This document shows positions 22,708-35,214 of a stretch of DNA of 64,000 nt, one piece after another (within the stretch, counting starts at the first letter, position 1; each line of letters starts with the position of its first letter). This DNA comes from Gossypium raimondii (lineage: Eukaryota; Streptophyta; Magnoliopsida; Malvales; Malvaceae): positions 9,756,160 through 9,820,159 of the forward strand of contig NC_068571.1 of assembly GCF_025698545.1 (NCBI RefSeq), in the 5' to 3' direction. The notes beneath the pieces are model-generated. The model made no database searches. It had not been told where the DNA came from and saw only the letters and a list, made by a program, of their open reading frames with translations. The position numbers were made by a program, and so were the translations under genes.

Positions 22708-25227
22708 TTAGCGGCCAACTTTCATTGATTCACCGCTACTAAACAACACATGATAATCAATGGTGGATGAGTCATTTGCATGATTCTCATCGTTTCCATT
22801 CATTTCACTTCCCTGCAGCTTCAATGCAAGCTCAAGTCCATACACCACTTCGCTCATTGTTGGCCTTTTAATGCCTTCTGAAGCCAAACAACTTATAGCC
22901 ACTTCACCAAATTTTAACAGACTTGCAAGCTTGATCTTACCCTGTAGATGAGTATCAATTACCTGATCCAGAGTTCCGTTGATGTAGCAATGTTGTACCC
23001 ACTCCGCTAAACTTATTTGCATATGATCCTCGGCAGTTCGATCTATTGGCGCTCTTGCACATAGTACTTCACACAACACCACACCGAAAGAGTAGACGTC
23101 GGATTTCTCAGTTATTTTCTGAAGACGGTAGTATTCAGGATCCAAGTACCCGATGCTTCCCTTGACGGCAGTGCTAATATGAGTATTGGATAAGTCATTC
23201 ATTTTAGACAATCCAAAATCAGATATTTTGGCTATCCATTTCTCATTTATCAAAATATTTGTGGTCTTCACATCTCGGTGAATGATGGTGTGATTAGGAC
23301 CCCTGTGGAGATAATGCAGCCCTTGTGCAGCACCAATACACATCTTGAGCCTTTGCTCCCATTGTAAAGGGGGGTTATTAGTGTTGTAGAGGTGATCTCT
23401 CAAGGTCCCATGAACCATGTAGTCATACACAAGGATCATTTCCATCTTGTCTTCACAATATCCGATCAGAGAAACTAAATTTTGGTGTCTAAGTTTGGAA
23501 AGCATCTCGATTTCAGTCCTAAACTCAAGCACCCCTTGTTGTGAGCTTGGATTCAAACGTTTGATCGCAACTGGGGAGGAGCTGGCATTATTAAATCCTT
23601 TGTAAACGTTGCCAAATCCTCCTCTTCCGATGATGAAACTTTCATCGAAGTTGTTGGTAGCTGTTTTGATCTCCCTTAGTGAGAAGCGGGGACAAATATC
23701 TGAAGGTGGAGTAGGGCTTCTGCTGTTGGCAAATTTATTGGAATGTATCCGGCAAATTAGAAAAAGTAAAAGAGAGACGGTAATAAAGCCTGAGATAGGA
23801 GAAACAACAGCAACAATTATTGTTCTCTTCTTTGTTATTTGCACAACCGGCGACTTCCTAGGATGGATGTTAGGTCCAGATGTATGATCAAAGCTAGGTC
23901 CGGAGAGAGAAAAACCGTTGTTCAATTTGAAGATTTCAAGCCCATTCAAGATGGCATCAGAATAAAGAGTTCTCGGAGCTCGCGAAGGATGCAAAGCAAT
24001 AGTGAGATTTCGCTGCTTTTGATTTCCTTTCTTTCCTATTGACACCACATAATCCCAATATACTGGAATCCCATATCCTCTACTCCAGGATATAACATCT
24101 GCTGCAGTTTCTGCAATTGAATTAGCCAATAAGATCTCAAACACTCTATCACCTCCTTTGGTTATCTCTCTCTGGAACTCACAAAAATGTAACCTTACGA
24201 AGTAATTGAACCCAGAATCAACAGGAAACTCCCATGTCAATTGGTAGTTCTCATTCTGGGTCTTGTTCGTCCCCATGGTCCTTGCAGTCACATAAACCTC
24301 CCTTGGAGCAGAGTACGATGGTGCATCACTGCTGAAGGTGAGATTAATAGTTGTATTAACAGAAATAGCGCTTGGTTTGGCTATTGTCAAATAGGCGTCA
24401 TCTTTTAACCAGCTCCGGAACATTTGAGTTTCGTCTTCTGGCGAGATTTCCCTCCCACCAACGTTGATTCGATACATCATCTCAAGGGCAGTGTTGTTTT
24501 TTAGGGTGTACAAGCTTCCTGGGGCCTGGCCAACAAAAGGTACGCCGTGATCATCAATCTTTGGTGTATAATATAGATTGATCGGCATAGAAACAACTTC
24601 GATGGCATTGATGAAAGCATAAGAATCAGTGATATCAAGACTAGGAGTGAAGGTTAAGTTTAACCTTTGACCTTCATCTACATTTATACAAAATTCTTTG
24701 ATGATAAGTGGAACTTCGGGTACAACATGGAGTGAAGCACTGAAATTCCTGAGAAGGGTAAAACCCCCACCTTCAACAGAGAAGAAAGCTTTCTTAGAAG
24801 GGTCGTCAAAGTCTGGATATGAAGTTGGATAGAAGTGCAAGCGGATGAACTTTGGGCCAGAAGTGAGGGGAATAGAATAGGTGAACTGTGAGTAAGAAAG
24901 ACGAGCTGTGGAGTAGGGGACATTATCAACTGGTGAGGGCGGTGGAGATACAGCTTTAGTCGCTGAGGATTTGTACTTGTTGTTTTGTGGCTCTATGGGG
25001 CTGAATTTTCCATTGCCATCTCCAACCCAAGAACGGCTATCGAGAGACGAGGCATTGGTGGAAGGAGAACCGCAGTCAATTGCGATGTTTTCTATGGGGT
25101 GGTAAGGGGTAACATTGAAATCTGCTGTAACAGGAACCACAATGTATTGACTGGAGAAGAAGAAGAAGAAGAGACAGGGGAACGAGTTTTGAAGGGAAAA
25201 AGTTGGTGTTTTGGTTGGAATCTCCAT
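22708..25227 (-). CDS. Intact CrRLK1L (FERONIA-type) receptor-like kinase
   Basis: An uninterrupted 839-codon single-exon gene, the only intact host gene in the window. It has a hydrophobic signal peptide (about 1-35, FFFFF core), tandem malectin-like domains (about 45-230 and 245-435) with many N-glycosylation sites, a membrane segment (about 469-492), and a Ser/Thr kinase (about 530-800). The kinase has GRGGFG at 534-539, catalytic Lys 556 in VAIK, HRD at 650-652, DFG at 670-672 and YLDPEYY. All core residues are present, so it should be active (RD type). Family members sit in the plasma membrane, sense RALF peptides and wall state, and act with GPI-anchored LLG partners. FERONIA itself is nearer 895 residues. 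The start is the only upstream ATG before the signal peptide. The C-terminus (MKVGR) differs from the FERONIA-like tail of A/B. It may be a MEDOS-type relative; I cannot decide. Confidence 0.95.
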   Translation of the reverse strand: MEIPTKTPTFSLQNSFPCLFFFFFSSQYIVVPVTADFNVTPYHPIENIAIDCGSPSTNASSLDSRSWVGDGNGKFSPIEPQNNKYKSSATKAVSPPPSPVDNVPYSTARLSYSQFTYSIPLTSGPKFIRLHFYPTSYPDFDDPSKKAFFSVEGGGFTLLRNFSASLHVVPEVPLIIKEFCINVDEGQRLNLTFTPSLDITDSYAFINAIEVVSMPINLYYTPKIDDHGVPFVGQAPGSLYTLKNNTALEMMYRINVGGREISPEDETQMFRSWLKDDAYLTIAKPSAISVNTTINLTFSSDAPSYSAPREVYVTARTMGTNKTQNENYQLTWEFPVDSGFNYFVRLHFCEFQREITKGGDRVFEILLANSIAETAADVISWSRGYGIPVYWDYVVSIGKKGNQKQRNLTIALHPSRAPRTLYSDAILNGLEIFKLNNGFSLSGPSFDHTSGPNIHPRKSPVVQITKKRTIIVAVVSPISGFITVSLLLFLICRIHSNKFANSRSPTPPSDICPRFSLREIKTATNNFDESFIIGRGGFGNVYKGFNNASSSPVAIKRLNPSSQQGVLEFRTEIEMLSKLRHQNLVSLIGYCEDKMEMILVYDYMVHGTLRDHLYNTNNPPLQWEQRLKMCIGAAQGLHYLHRGPNHTIIHRDVKTTNILINEKWIAKISDFGLSKMNDLSNTHISTAVKGSIGYLDPEYYRLQKITEKSDVYSFGVVLCEVLCARAPIDRTAEDHMQISLAEWVQHCYINGTLDQVIDTHLQGKIKLASLLKFGEVAISCLASEGIKRPTMSEVVYGLELALKLQGSEMNGNDENHANDSSTIDYHVLFSSGESMKVGR

Positions 25228-25560
25228 TGCAAGGGAAAAACAGAGAGGCAGAGAGAGAAGATAGATATGGAGAAAGGGATAAGAAATGAAGAAAGGTAGG
25301 AAATGAATAGTGAAGTGGAGATGGAGTGCAGGACAAGGTCAGTTACTGTACAATTGAATTTTCAAATTCTCATTTTCGTAATTTGATTAGTCAAAGTTAG
25401 TAGAGTTTAACATTTGTTTCTTATGTGTATTCCATAGAATGTCACTAAAAACCATTTGTTATTATCATCCGTCTCCTCTACTGCATATGGGTAACGGTGA
25501 ACTTAGTCAAACAAGAATTGACTTTTTGGCAGTACCTTTTTGGTGCTATTTTTCAGCTAT
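25228..25560 (-). promoter_or_regulatory. Upstream region of the intact receptor gene
   Basis: The minus strand just before the ATG is pyrimidine-rich (CT runs such as ctctctctgcctctctg), as in many plant 5' leaders. The sequence is conserved in both pseudogene copies. I see no convincing TATA box at a fixed distance. The tta at 25503-25505 is the unoccupied version of the Harbinger target in copy B. Confidence 0.55.
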
Positions 25561-27804
25561 CCAAATATTAAGATGCACTGAGATTTTTTTTTTTTGTTCT
25601 TTAGCATTAAATTTCTGTTTGTTTTGGAAGAAAGTGGAAGAAAAGAGAGGAAGAAAACAGAAGTGGAATTGTATTGGTAGAATAATCAAATAGAGGGGAC
25701 TATTCTCACCAATGACGAATTTGGAATTTTGGGAGTTTTAATTGAATGTTCATTCATGTCTTTATCTAAAGTATAGGAAACTATAGTGTTTGTTTCGATT
25801 GAGCCCCACTAAATATGAAAAGTAAAAAGAAAGAAAAAAATTGAAAACTATAAATATTCTTTTCATATGATGTTTAGTATAAAATATTAAAAAAAATGGA
25901 AATATACATTTTACTATTTGGTATTGTTCAGATTTCACTTGCAAATATGTCCATCTTCTTACGAATATAGGTGAATTAAAATTTGCAACTCAAGTTTATT
26001 TGAACTGATATTTGTAATTATATTTTAAGAATATAGGTAAACTTATAACTCAAGTTTTATGTGATTTGAACTTTGAATTTTGTTAAATTTTAGCCATCAT
26101 CTTTGATTTTTAATTTAAATTTATAATTTAATTTTGATGGTTTAAAAGCAAGGTTTACCGAAAATTTATTTTTAGATATTTTATTTTAATAATTAATAAT
26201 AAATTAATGAGTTAATATTCACTCCATTAATTTTAGTCCATTAATATATAATCAAACCATCATCACCTTAAAATGTGTAGGACCATGTGAGACTCATCTA
26301 TTAAATGTGAAAATTAAGTTGTGAATGGTGATTAAAAATGAAAACAGCAAAATTACTTTCTTTTTTATAAATAAAAGTTTTATTAATACTTAACATTATA
26401 TTAATTAATTCATTATTTTAATTTTAAAATAAAATATTAAAAATATTTTTATTAATTTTGTCTTGAATTATTTAAATTAAATCAAAAACCAATCAAGCAA
26501 AAGTGAACTTGTAAAATTCAATATAGAGTTAAAAGTTGAATGGTAAGTTTATCTTTAGTTCAAATGTACAAGGACAAAGATCAATAAAATTAAAATATGG
26601 TGACAAATTTCATTTTTACATAAAGTATAATGACAAATTTCAGAACTTTATAATTTGTAAGTAAGGTAAAAAGATTTGAATAATTAGATTACTTTTCATT
26701 CACTATTTTAGTGAAAATTAAATAAAAACATATAAAACCAATATTGTTACCCTCATTTCGAACCTTCTTGCCAAATCATCAAAACAGTATAAAGAACTTG
26801 TCAAAGCTCAATTTTGTGCACCACAAAGCTTGACCTCATAGGCTCGTTAGAGGAGCAATATCATTCACCCAAATACCTTGTCACACCGAGCGGGCTCACA
26901 TAATCTTCAAAAGATAAATGATGAAGGGTTCTTAATGGCATTCGTTAATCCATCACATTTTAGTCTTACGAGAACCTTGCCCAGTCCATTTAACTCAACT
27001 CTAACAATACTCTAAATTGACATCTGTAACTCTACATGACACCCATAGAGTAGGAGACTCAGTAGCTAAGACCTATGCCCAACCACCCTCCTTCAATAAG
27101 TACCTATTTAGCAATGAGACAAAGACACATGTAAACCATATAGTCCACACACTACATAAACATAACCTCAAACCCTTTAGAAATTAATTTATTTAAGCCA
27201 CTGAGTTGTTAAAATTGATGCTATATGGCTTTCTCTATTCACACTGATTGCACCAATTGAAAGCTCTCTTTCTCCTTATCATCTACAATTACGTTTTTTT
27301 TTAAACAGCCTTGGACGTCATGAATCTACAAACCAAATTCAAACAGTTTTTTTCTCCAATCTTTGACACTGATTGCCAAATTGATTTGGACCTAAGGTAT
27401 GTTCTTCTACTTGCCGATGGATACTGACCCAACATACTGATCACCGAATCGTCGCTTGGAGATCGTTGGCGGAACTTTTAAAAAATAAAAACCTTAACAA
27501 CCCAATGAATTAAATAAAAACTTTTGAATAGTTTAGTGACCAAATTGTAATTTTTTTTAGTTGAGTGACCAAAATGAAAATTTGTTCATAATTTAGTAAC
27601 TAATGATATAGTTAAAAACAAGAAAAAAAAAAGGGAAAATTTGAAACTATGTGTGGCGTGGGTGTATATTATAATTAGTTTAATTAGATTAGGAGTTTTA
27701 ATGTTTTTATTGTTTTCATTTAAATAAATTAAGATAAATTAAGAATTTATTTTTATTTTTCATGTTCGTTTTATAATCTATATTTGGAGTTGGTGCCTAC
27801 CCCT
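25561..27804. other. AT-rich intergenic DNA
   Basis: No supported gene. Short frames occur only by chance. The stretch 26750-27480 has more balanced base composition and may be an old repeat, but I could not assign it. Confidence 0.6.
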
Positions 27805-29625
27805 TCTAATAACATAATCGCCAAATCTCGTCTCAATCATTATTTGTCAGGACTATTTGGAGTAATTTCCTTAGCTTGGGCAGGGCACTTAGTTCATGTT
27901 GCTATTCCTAGATCCCAGGGGTAATATGTTTGATGGAATAATTTCTTAGATGTATTATCGCATTCCCAAGGGTTAGGCCCATTTTTTTGGGTCAGTGGAA
28001 TCTTTATGCTCAAAACCCCGATTCAAGTAGTCATTTATTTGGTACCTCCAAAGGATCAGGAATTGCCATTCTAATTCTCGGGGGATTCCATCCACAAATG
28101 CAAAGTTTATGGCTAATTGATATTGCACACCATCATTTAACTATTGCAATTTTTTTTTCCTAATAGCGGGTCACATGTATAGAACTAACTTTGGAATTGG
28201 TCATAGTATAAAAGATCTTTTAGAAGCACATATTCCTCTAGGAGGATGATTGGGGCAGGATTATAAGGGTCTTTATGGCACAATCAATAATTTGATTCAT
28301 TTTCAATTAGGCCTTACTCTAGCTTCTTTAAGGATTATTACATCCTTGGTAGCTCAACACACTCCCGCTTATGCGTTCATAGCATAAGACTTTACTACTC
28401 AAGCTGTGTTATATACCCATCACCGATAAATCGCATGATTCATCATGACAGGAGCTTTTGCCCATAGAGCTATATTTTTTATTAGAGATTACAATCCGAA
28501 AAAAAATGAGGATAATGTATTGACAAGAATGTTAGACCATAAAAAAGCTAACGTATCCTATTTAAGTTAGGCCATCCTCTTTTTGGGATTCCATACTTTG
28601 GGACTTTATGTCCATAATGATGTCATGCTTGCTTTTGGGACTCCAGAGAAACAAATCTTGATCAAACCCATATTTGCCCAATGGATCCAATCTGTTCATG
28701 GTAAAACTTCATACGGGTTTGATGTGCTTTTATCTTCAATGAATGGCCCATCATTCAATGCGGGTCGAAGCATATGGTTGTCTGGCTGGTTAAATGTTGT
28801 TAATGAAAATAGTAATTCAGTATTCTTAAAAATAGGTCCTGGAGACTTCTTGGTTCAACGTGCTATTGCTCTAGGTTTACATACAACTATATTGATCTTA
28901 GTAAAGGGCACTTTAGATACGCGTAGTTCCAAGTTAATGCTGGATAAAAAGGATTTTGGTTATAGTTTTCCTTGTGATGGTCCAGGGTGAGGTGGTACTT
29001 GAGATATTTCGGCGTGGGACACATTTTATTTGGCAGTTTTCTAAATGTTAAATACCATTGGATGGGTTACTTTTTGTTGACATTGGAAACACATCACAGT
29101 ATGGCAGGGTAACGTTTCACAGTTTAATGAATCTTCCACTTATTTGATGGGACGGTTAAGAGATTATCTATGGTTAAACTCTTCACAACTTATCAATGGG
29201 TATAACCCATTTGGTATGAATAGTTTATCAATCTGGGCATGGATATTCTTATTTAGACATCTTGTTTGGGTTACCGAATTTATGTGCTTAATTTCTTGGC
29301 GTGGATATTGGCAAGAATTGGTTGAAATTTTAGCATTGGCTCATGAACGCATACCTTTAGCTAATTTGATTCGATGGAGAGATAAACTAATGGCTCTTTC
29401 TATTGTGTAGGCAAGATTGGTTAGATGAGCCCGCTATTCTGTAGGTTATAGTTTACTTATGCGGCTTTCTTGATTGCCTCTACATTGGAAAAAAATTGGT
29501 TAACTCCTTATGTAATGTGTTGTATCTGCAATAATATCATCTCTTTTGATGGAGAAAGGGGGTATGCCCCTTTCTATTTCTACATCCAGGATTCAACTTG
29601 TATCATTGATAATATTAAGATTTAT
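27805..29625 (+). pseudogene. psaB: Plastid psaB fragment in the nucleus (NUPT)
   Basis: This reads as the C-terminal three quarters of PsaB (about residue 180 to the end of 734), the P700 apoprotein A2 of photosystem I, plus part of its downstream spacer. Recognisable blocks are [60 protein letters not shown] (28594 on) and [20 protein letters not shown] (29156 on). Longest open pieces are 28583-28990 and 29144-29410. Many stops, frameshifts and a small deletion in the QHMYSLPAYA region show long decay. The downstream piece (gggggtatgcccctttc) matches plastid sequence after psaB as I recall it. Transfer through the mitochondrion cannot be excluded. It is non-functional. Confidence 0.93.
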
Positions 29626-31860
29626 CTAAGATTCAATTAATTTTTAATTGATGAATTATTATTTTGTACCTATCATTTTCTATTTTTGGGCGGGAATAAG
29701 AGTGATAGGATTTGAATATGTGGCTATTTTTATACATGTATACCTATACGCAAGGATTGATTCTATTAATTTATTTAATTCAGTTCTAAATAGTATTTTT
29801 CTTTTTTACTTGAGTCACCATGAAATTTTTAAAATTTGTTCTAAAGCTGTTATAAAATTTTAAAATATAGTAAAATCAAATATTAAAAATATGAACAATT
29901 TTATTTTTAAGTCACAACTTTAAATTTCTAATCAATAGTTTTTAATATATATTTACAATTTTAAGCATCATTAAAAATTTAAACAAAAATTTACAATTAA
30001 TTTTTTAACATTATATTTATTCTTTTAAAGTTTTCTTTTAAACTTTATTTAAAATTTTAACAATAAAAATAAAACAAACATCTGCTTGAAATAAACAAAA
30101 ATTAATCACAACTAAAATTAAAAATAAAAGAAAATTAAATAAAAATAAGACTCAAGCTAACATCAAAATTAAATTAAAAACTATAATTATAATTACAAAA
30201 TTTTAAAATATAAAATGAATAAAAATAGAAAAATGGCATAAATAAAAAGATTTAATTATAAAGAAAAGAAAACCTAAATGTAAAAACTTCAAATGTAAAA
30301 GGACTCAAAGGTTATTAAACCACAACATGGAATTGGGCAACTCCGTGAGAATCCAAAATTGAAATGAGTAGTCCCTTAAACATTTTATTTAAAAGAAAAA
30401 TCATTTCTCCGATGCTCTAGAAAATTATTTTTTCTTCAAAACACCATTTATAATCTACCTTTCAAATAAAATGTCTCAAAACTTTGTTTTTTTTTTTAAT
30501 TTCTCATATTTCCATATCCATTCTTCTAAACTTATATATCAATATCTGCACCCAGAACTTCATGCACCTTTGGATTTCAATCTCTCTCTATCTACTTTAT
30601 TTTTGCGAAAATTCAAAAAATAAGTTTATTTTTCCTTTCAAAATAAATTAAACCAAAAATATTTTAAATAAAACCATTAACCTTTTCTGGTTTCTATGTC
30701 GTGGATATTTTGGACAGAAGGAATGATGAATTTAGATTTTGGGAAAAAATTGGATAAAGCTTTGTGTTTTGTTTAGGATTTTATGTGTTGTGATTCATGG
30801 GCTTATGGACACACTCGGTTAAATTCTGAATTAGGAAAACATCAACCTTAATCTAGACATTACCTCAATTTGAAGAAAATAACATGTTGTTGATCTAATT
30901 TGAAGTTGAACATGAGAAGAATAATTACGAATTTGATGAGGATTTAATGATTTTTCTTTAAAATTCGGAGGTGTTGAGGTGTTTGGATGGCTAGGAAATC
31001 AGGATGAGTTAATTTTAAGAGAAAATATGATATTTGAATTTAGAAAATTTTTTGAATGTGAAACTAAACATGAGGGAATGGGACGTGGGGGGATTTTAAA
31101 GAGGAAGAATATGAGCAATTTTTTAAATTAAGGGAAAATTGTCTTTTAAAACTCTCAATTTTCCCTTATTTTTCAAATTAGTCCTTAGTTTAATTAAAAC
31201 ACAATTTTCTCAATTACTTTCAAACCCGATTTTATTTTTAAATTTTTAAGTTATTTAATAACCAATCACCTAATCTAAATTTTCACCACCTAATTTTAGA
31301 TCCAATAATCATTTTAATATTTTATTATTACCATTATTATTTAGTTAATTATTTTATCCTATTTTAATTTCTATGATATTAGACCCAATTTTTCCCTCGA
31401 GCCCACAATCTAATATTCAATTCTACTAATCCGATTTTTGCAATGTGACATTTGAGCTATATATTAACACACTTTTCTCACAACTAATCAAATTTTGAAT
31501 TTTAGTTAGATTTAAGTTCCAGTTCAACAAATCATTTCTATTGTCAATTTATCCATCAAAATATATTAACTTAATAAAAGAAGACTTTGAATTATTAGAT
31601 ACCATTTACTTGTTTAAGTTGATTCTTAATATGAAAAAAATTATATTTTTATTAATGTATATATTTTTATTTATTTTTAATTATGTCTATCACATGTCAT
31701 CATGTAATTGATAGTCAATGTTACGTTAACATAAAATAACGATATTAGTACGAAGGTATCAAAATATGTGATAGAATACAAGTTTAAATAACAATTAGAT
31801 TCAAAAAAATTAAATACCAATTAATTACTTTTGAACAAATTTAGGTATAAATGATTATTT
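29626..31860. other. AT-rich intergenic DNA
   Basis: No gene, RNA or clear mobile element could be recognised. A 71-codon frame at 29648-29863 has no features that support it. Confidence 0.6.
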
Positions 31861-32737
31861 TATTAAGCCAACAACCAAGAGTGTCATTATAAAAAAAATT
31901 CCCTCCACAAATTTTCTTTACAAGACTTATCTGACCATGACAACTAATGAATATTAGAAATATAAATGATAAAATATTTTACTTGTGATAGATATTAAAA
32001 TTTTAAAATACATTAAACTTGCTATTTAATGCACATTAAAAATGTAAATGATATAAAATTTATTAATATTAAAGTTTCAAAATATATTAAACTTTTTATT
32101 TTAATGAATATCTACTTTATAAAAATAAAATATTCATAACATTCATAACATTATCTAATTTAATATTTTCAAAATAAATAAAGTAGTCAACTTTTAGTAA
32201 GAAATGATTATATTGTTGAGTATACAGCCAAGAGCATCATTGTGCACAAACTCCACGAAATTTCTATGCAAGACTTGTCTACCCACGCCAACGATCCTGT
32301 GAAATATGTTAAGTTCACAAGTCAAGGTATTAACTCTAATCCTTGGAAGAAAGTTATGAAACTCTTTATATAAGTTGAAATAAAGTCTTTTTTTTTAAAA
32401 CCGCTCAAGTGGTAATTAACTTAATATATTTTGATGCATAAGTTCGTAATATGAAATATTAATTCAAGAGAAATTAAAACTAAAAAATTTTTAATGGTGA
32501 GAAAAGTGTGTTAATATAAAAGTTTTTATTGGATTCGTTTGACTTATCAATGGACTCTAACTCACTTGTTTAATATTTCAACAGAAAAATTATTTGAATT
32601 TTATATATATTTCTAATAGCAATATTTATTACTTGTTTTACCCATAATCTAGTATTTTTTTTAAATAGGTAAAATATGAAAGAGTTGTTCATAGAAAGCT
32701 GGAATCAATATTACAATGGGCCAAAAGAAAATCTATT
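31861..32737. repeat. Array spacer downstream of pseudogene D
   Basis: This is homologous to 16990-17215 and 22089-22707. Shared landmarks are ccaagagtgtcattataaa and taactctaatccttggaag. It ends with ttacaatgggccaaaag just before the D stop codon, as in the intact gene. Confidence 0.8.
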
Positions 32738-33704
32738 CTAGCGGCCAACTTTCATTGATTCACCGCTACTAAACAACACATGATAACCAACGGTGGATGA
32801 GTCATTTGCATGATTCTTATCGTTTCCATTCCTTTCACTTCCTTGCAGCTTCAATGTAAGCTCAAAGTCCATACACCACTTCGCTCATTGTCGGCCTTTT
32901 CATCCCTTGAAGCCAAACAAATTATAGCCACTTCACCAAATTTTAACAGACTTGCAAGCTTGATTCTACTCTGTAGATGAGTATCAATTACCTGATCGAG
33001 AGTTCCATTGTTGTAGCAATGTTGTGTCCACTCTGTTAAACTTATTCGCATATGATCCTCGGCAGTTCGATCTATCAGTGCTCTTGTGCATTGTACTTCA
33101 CACAACACCACACCAAAAGAGTAGACATCAGATTTTTTAGTTATTTTCTGAAGACAGTAGCATTTGGGATCCAAGTGCCTGATGCTACCCTTGACGACAG
33201 TGCTAATATGAGTGTTGGATAAGTCATTCATTTTTAACAATCAAAAATCAAATACTTTGGCTATCCATTTTTCATTTATCAAAATATTTGTGGACTTCAC
33301 ATCTCGGTGAACGATGGTGTGACTGGGACCCCTATGGAGATAATGCAACTCTTGTGCAACACCAATACACATCTTGAGCCTTTGATCCCATTGTAAAGGG
33401 GGATTATTAGTGTTGTAGAGCCGATCTCTTAAGGCCCCGTGAACCATGTAGTCATACACATGGATCATTTCCTTCTTGTCTTCACAATATTCGATCAGAG
33501 AAACTAAATTTTGGTGTCTAAGATTGGTAAGCAGCTCAATTTCGGTCCTAAACTCAAGCACCCCTTGTTGTGAGCTTGGATTCAAGCATTTGATCACAAC
33601 TGGGTTAGAGCTGGCATTAGTGAATCCTTTGTAGACGTCTTTGAATCCTCCTCTTCCGATGATGAAATTTTATCGAAGTTGTTGGTAGTTGTTTTGATCT
33701 CCTT
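32738..33704 (-). pseudogene. Receptor kinase pseudogene D (kinase fragment)
   Basis: This is a 3' fragment of a second copy of the intact gene's type, from the ATP-binding region to the stop codon (TAG, 32738-32740). It keeps GVLEFRTEIE, HRDVKSTNILINEKW, MNDLSNTHIST and SDVYSFGVVLCEV. Lesions: TGA replaces Gly of DFG near 33241, a frameshift lies near 32880, and DPEYY has become DPKCY. Homology to the intact gene stops at about 33704, right where Athila-like LTR sequence begins. The ectodomain and membrane parts are missing. Confidence 0.92.
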
Positions 33705-34943
33705 CATAAACTATAAAGTAACATATTTTAATTTAATGTGTTTTTGGATGATTAATTATGAAATTTGGTGAATTTGATGCTACTAATCCTTTAAATTCAT
33801 GTTTCTATACTTAGGAGAGAATTTAGGAGTGGAGGGAGCAAAAAACGAGCCAAAATCAAACAAACAAAGTTATTTTTAGGATCCACACAGCCTGGGCATT
33901 TCCACACAGGCTGGCCACATGCCCATGTGCCATCCCGTGTCGATTTCGCAACCTACTTTCTAGATATGCGAAAAAAAAACCCAATTTTTAGGCTTTCTGA
34001 GCATTCTATAGTCTATAAATACCAATTAGAAGAAGACCTAAGGGGGCAATCAGAAAAGACAAAAGAAAACACTCGAAAAACACCATCAGAATCAACTCGG
34101 AAGTGGATCTCCCTCAAGATCGAAGATCTCCATTTAATTTCTTTTGAAGTTTATTGAGTTTCTTTATGTCTTGTGGTTATCCTAACTTTGAGATGTTTCT
34201 ATTTAGGATTATGAACTAAATTCCCTAGATATCTAGGGAGGATGAAACCTATGATGAATTTTATTATTTAATTTCTGTTTTTACGCGATAAATACCTGAT
34301 TCTTATTCTCAATTATGTATGCTTATTTTGTGTTTTAATATTTTTGGGATATTAATTCATGTTTAATGCGATTATTTCAGTAGAGCAAAAGTCCCTGTTT
34401 AAGGGTAGATCTAGCATAATTGAGTGGAGTTGTATGCAATCCTAAAAATAGGACAACTTAAATCTACCGGATTAGAGTCAAATCTAATAGGGGAATCCAT
34501 AGATCAAGTTAATGCGACGATAGGGTTTTAATTAGAAAAATATTTCAATTAATCAACCTAGAGTCAGTTGCTCTTACTCTCGAAAGAGATATTAACATAA
34601 TTTAGGGATTTCTACAGATCAAGACACAAGTAAATAAATTGTTTAATTCAGATTCAGAATAATAGGTGAAGTCTAGGTGGATTCTTTCCTGGGTATTATC
34701 TTTCTCATTGGTTATCTTTGATTATTTTCCTATTTCATTCTCTGTTACGTTCTTAGTTAACTTAGATTAGTAAATTTAGATTAAAAACAATCATTTCAAT
34801 TTTTCGACTAAATAATATAAAAACGATAATTACTAGTACTTTTAGTCCTCGTGGATACGACATTCCCTACTCAGCATAACTATACTATTGTTCGATAGGT
34901 GCGCTTACCTTAGTCATATTTATAGTTAGTTTAGTGACCATCA
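33705..34943 (+). repeat. Athila-like LTR, 5' truncated
   Basis: It ends tgaccatca just before the primer site. Inside is a TATA-like ctataaat at 34013-34020, and before it the cacaggctggccacatgccc block seen in such LTRs. A start TG could not be fixed. The left edge is the junction with pseudogene D. Confidence 0.75.
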
Positions 34944-34948
34944 AGTTT

Positions 34949-34967
34949 TTGGCATCATTGCTGGAGA
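34949..34967 (+). other. Athila primer binding site (mutated)
   Basis: It reads ttggcatcattgctggaga. The Athila group normally has TGGCGCCGTTGCCGGGG, complementary to tRNA-Asp. The changes are mostly C-to-T or G-to-A, consistent with decay of methylated DNA. Confidence 0.75.
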
Positions 34968-35214
34968 CTAAAATATTAGAAACACTCAATTTTTATTAAT
35001 TTAGCCATTTATTTTTATTGCATTTTATTTTTGTTAACCCATGAGGACCATTATTATTTGATAGTGAAATTGAAAGTACTGCTCATAGAAACCGTAGATA
35101 AGCAAGGCAAAGTCGACTGAATATAGTAGATGAACAAGACATTATCATTACTGAGGGGATGGGTAATAATCAGAATAATCAGCTACAACCTTGTAGTTGT
35201 TGCAAATCCAGATC

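Noticed and set aside
28583..29410. PsaB-like open pieces as a real gene
   Set aside because: Stops and frameshifts surround them, the N-terminus is missing, and a plastid gene in nuclear repeats would not be expressed as PsaB.
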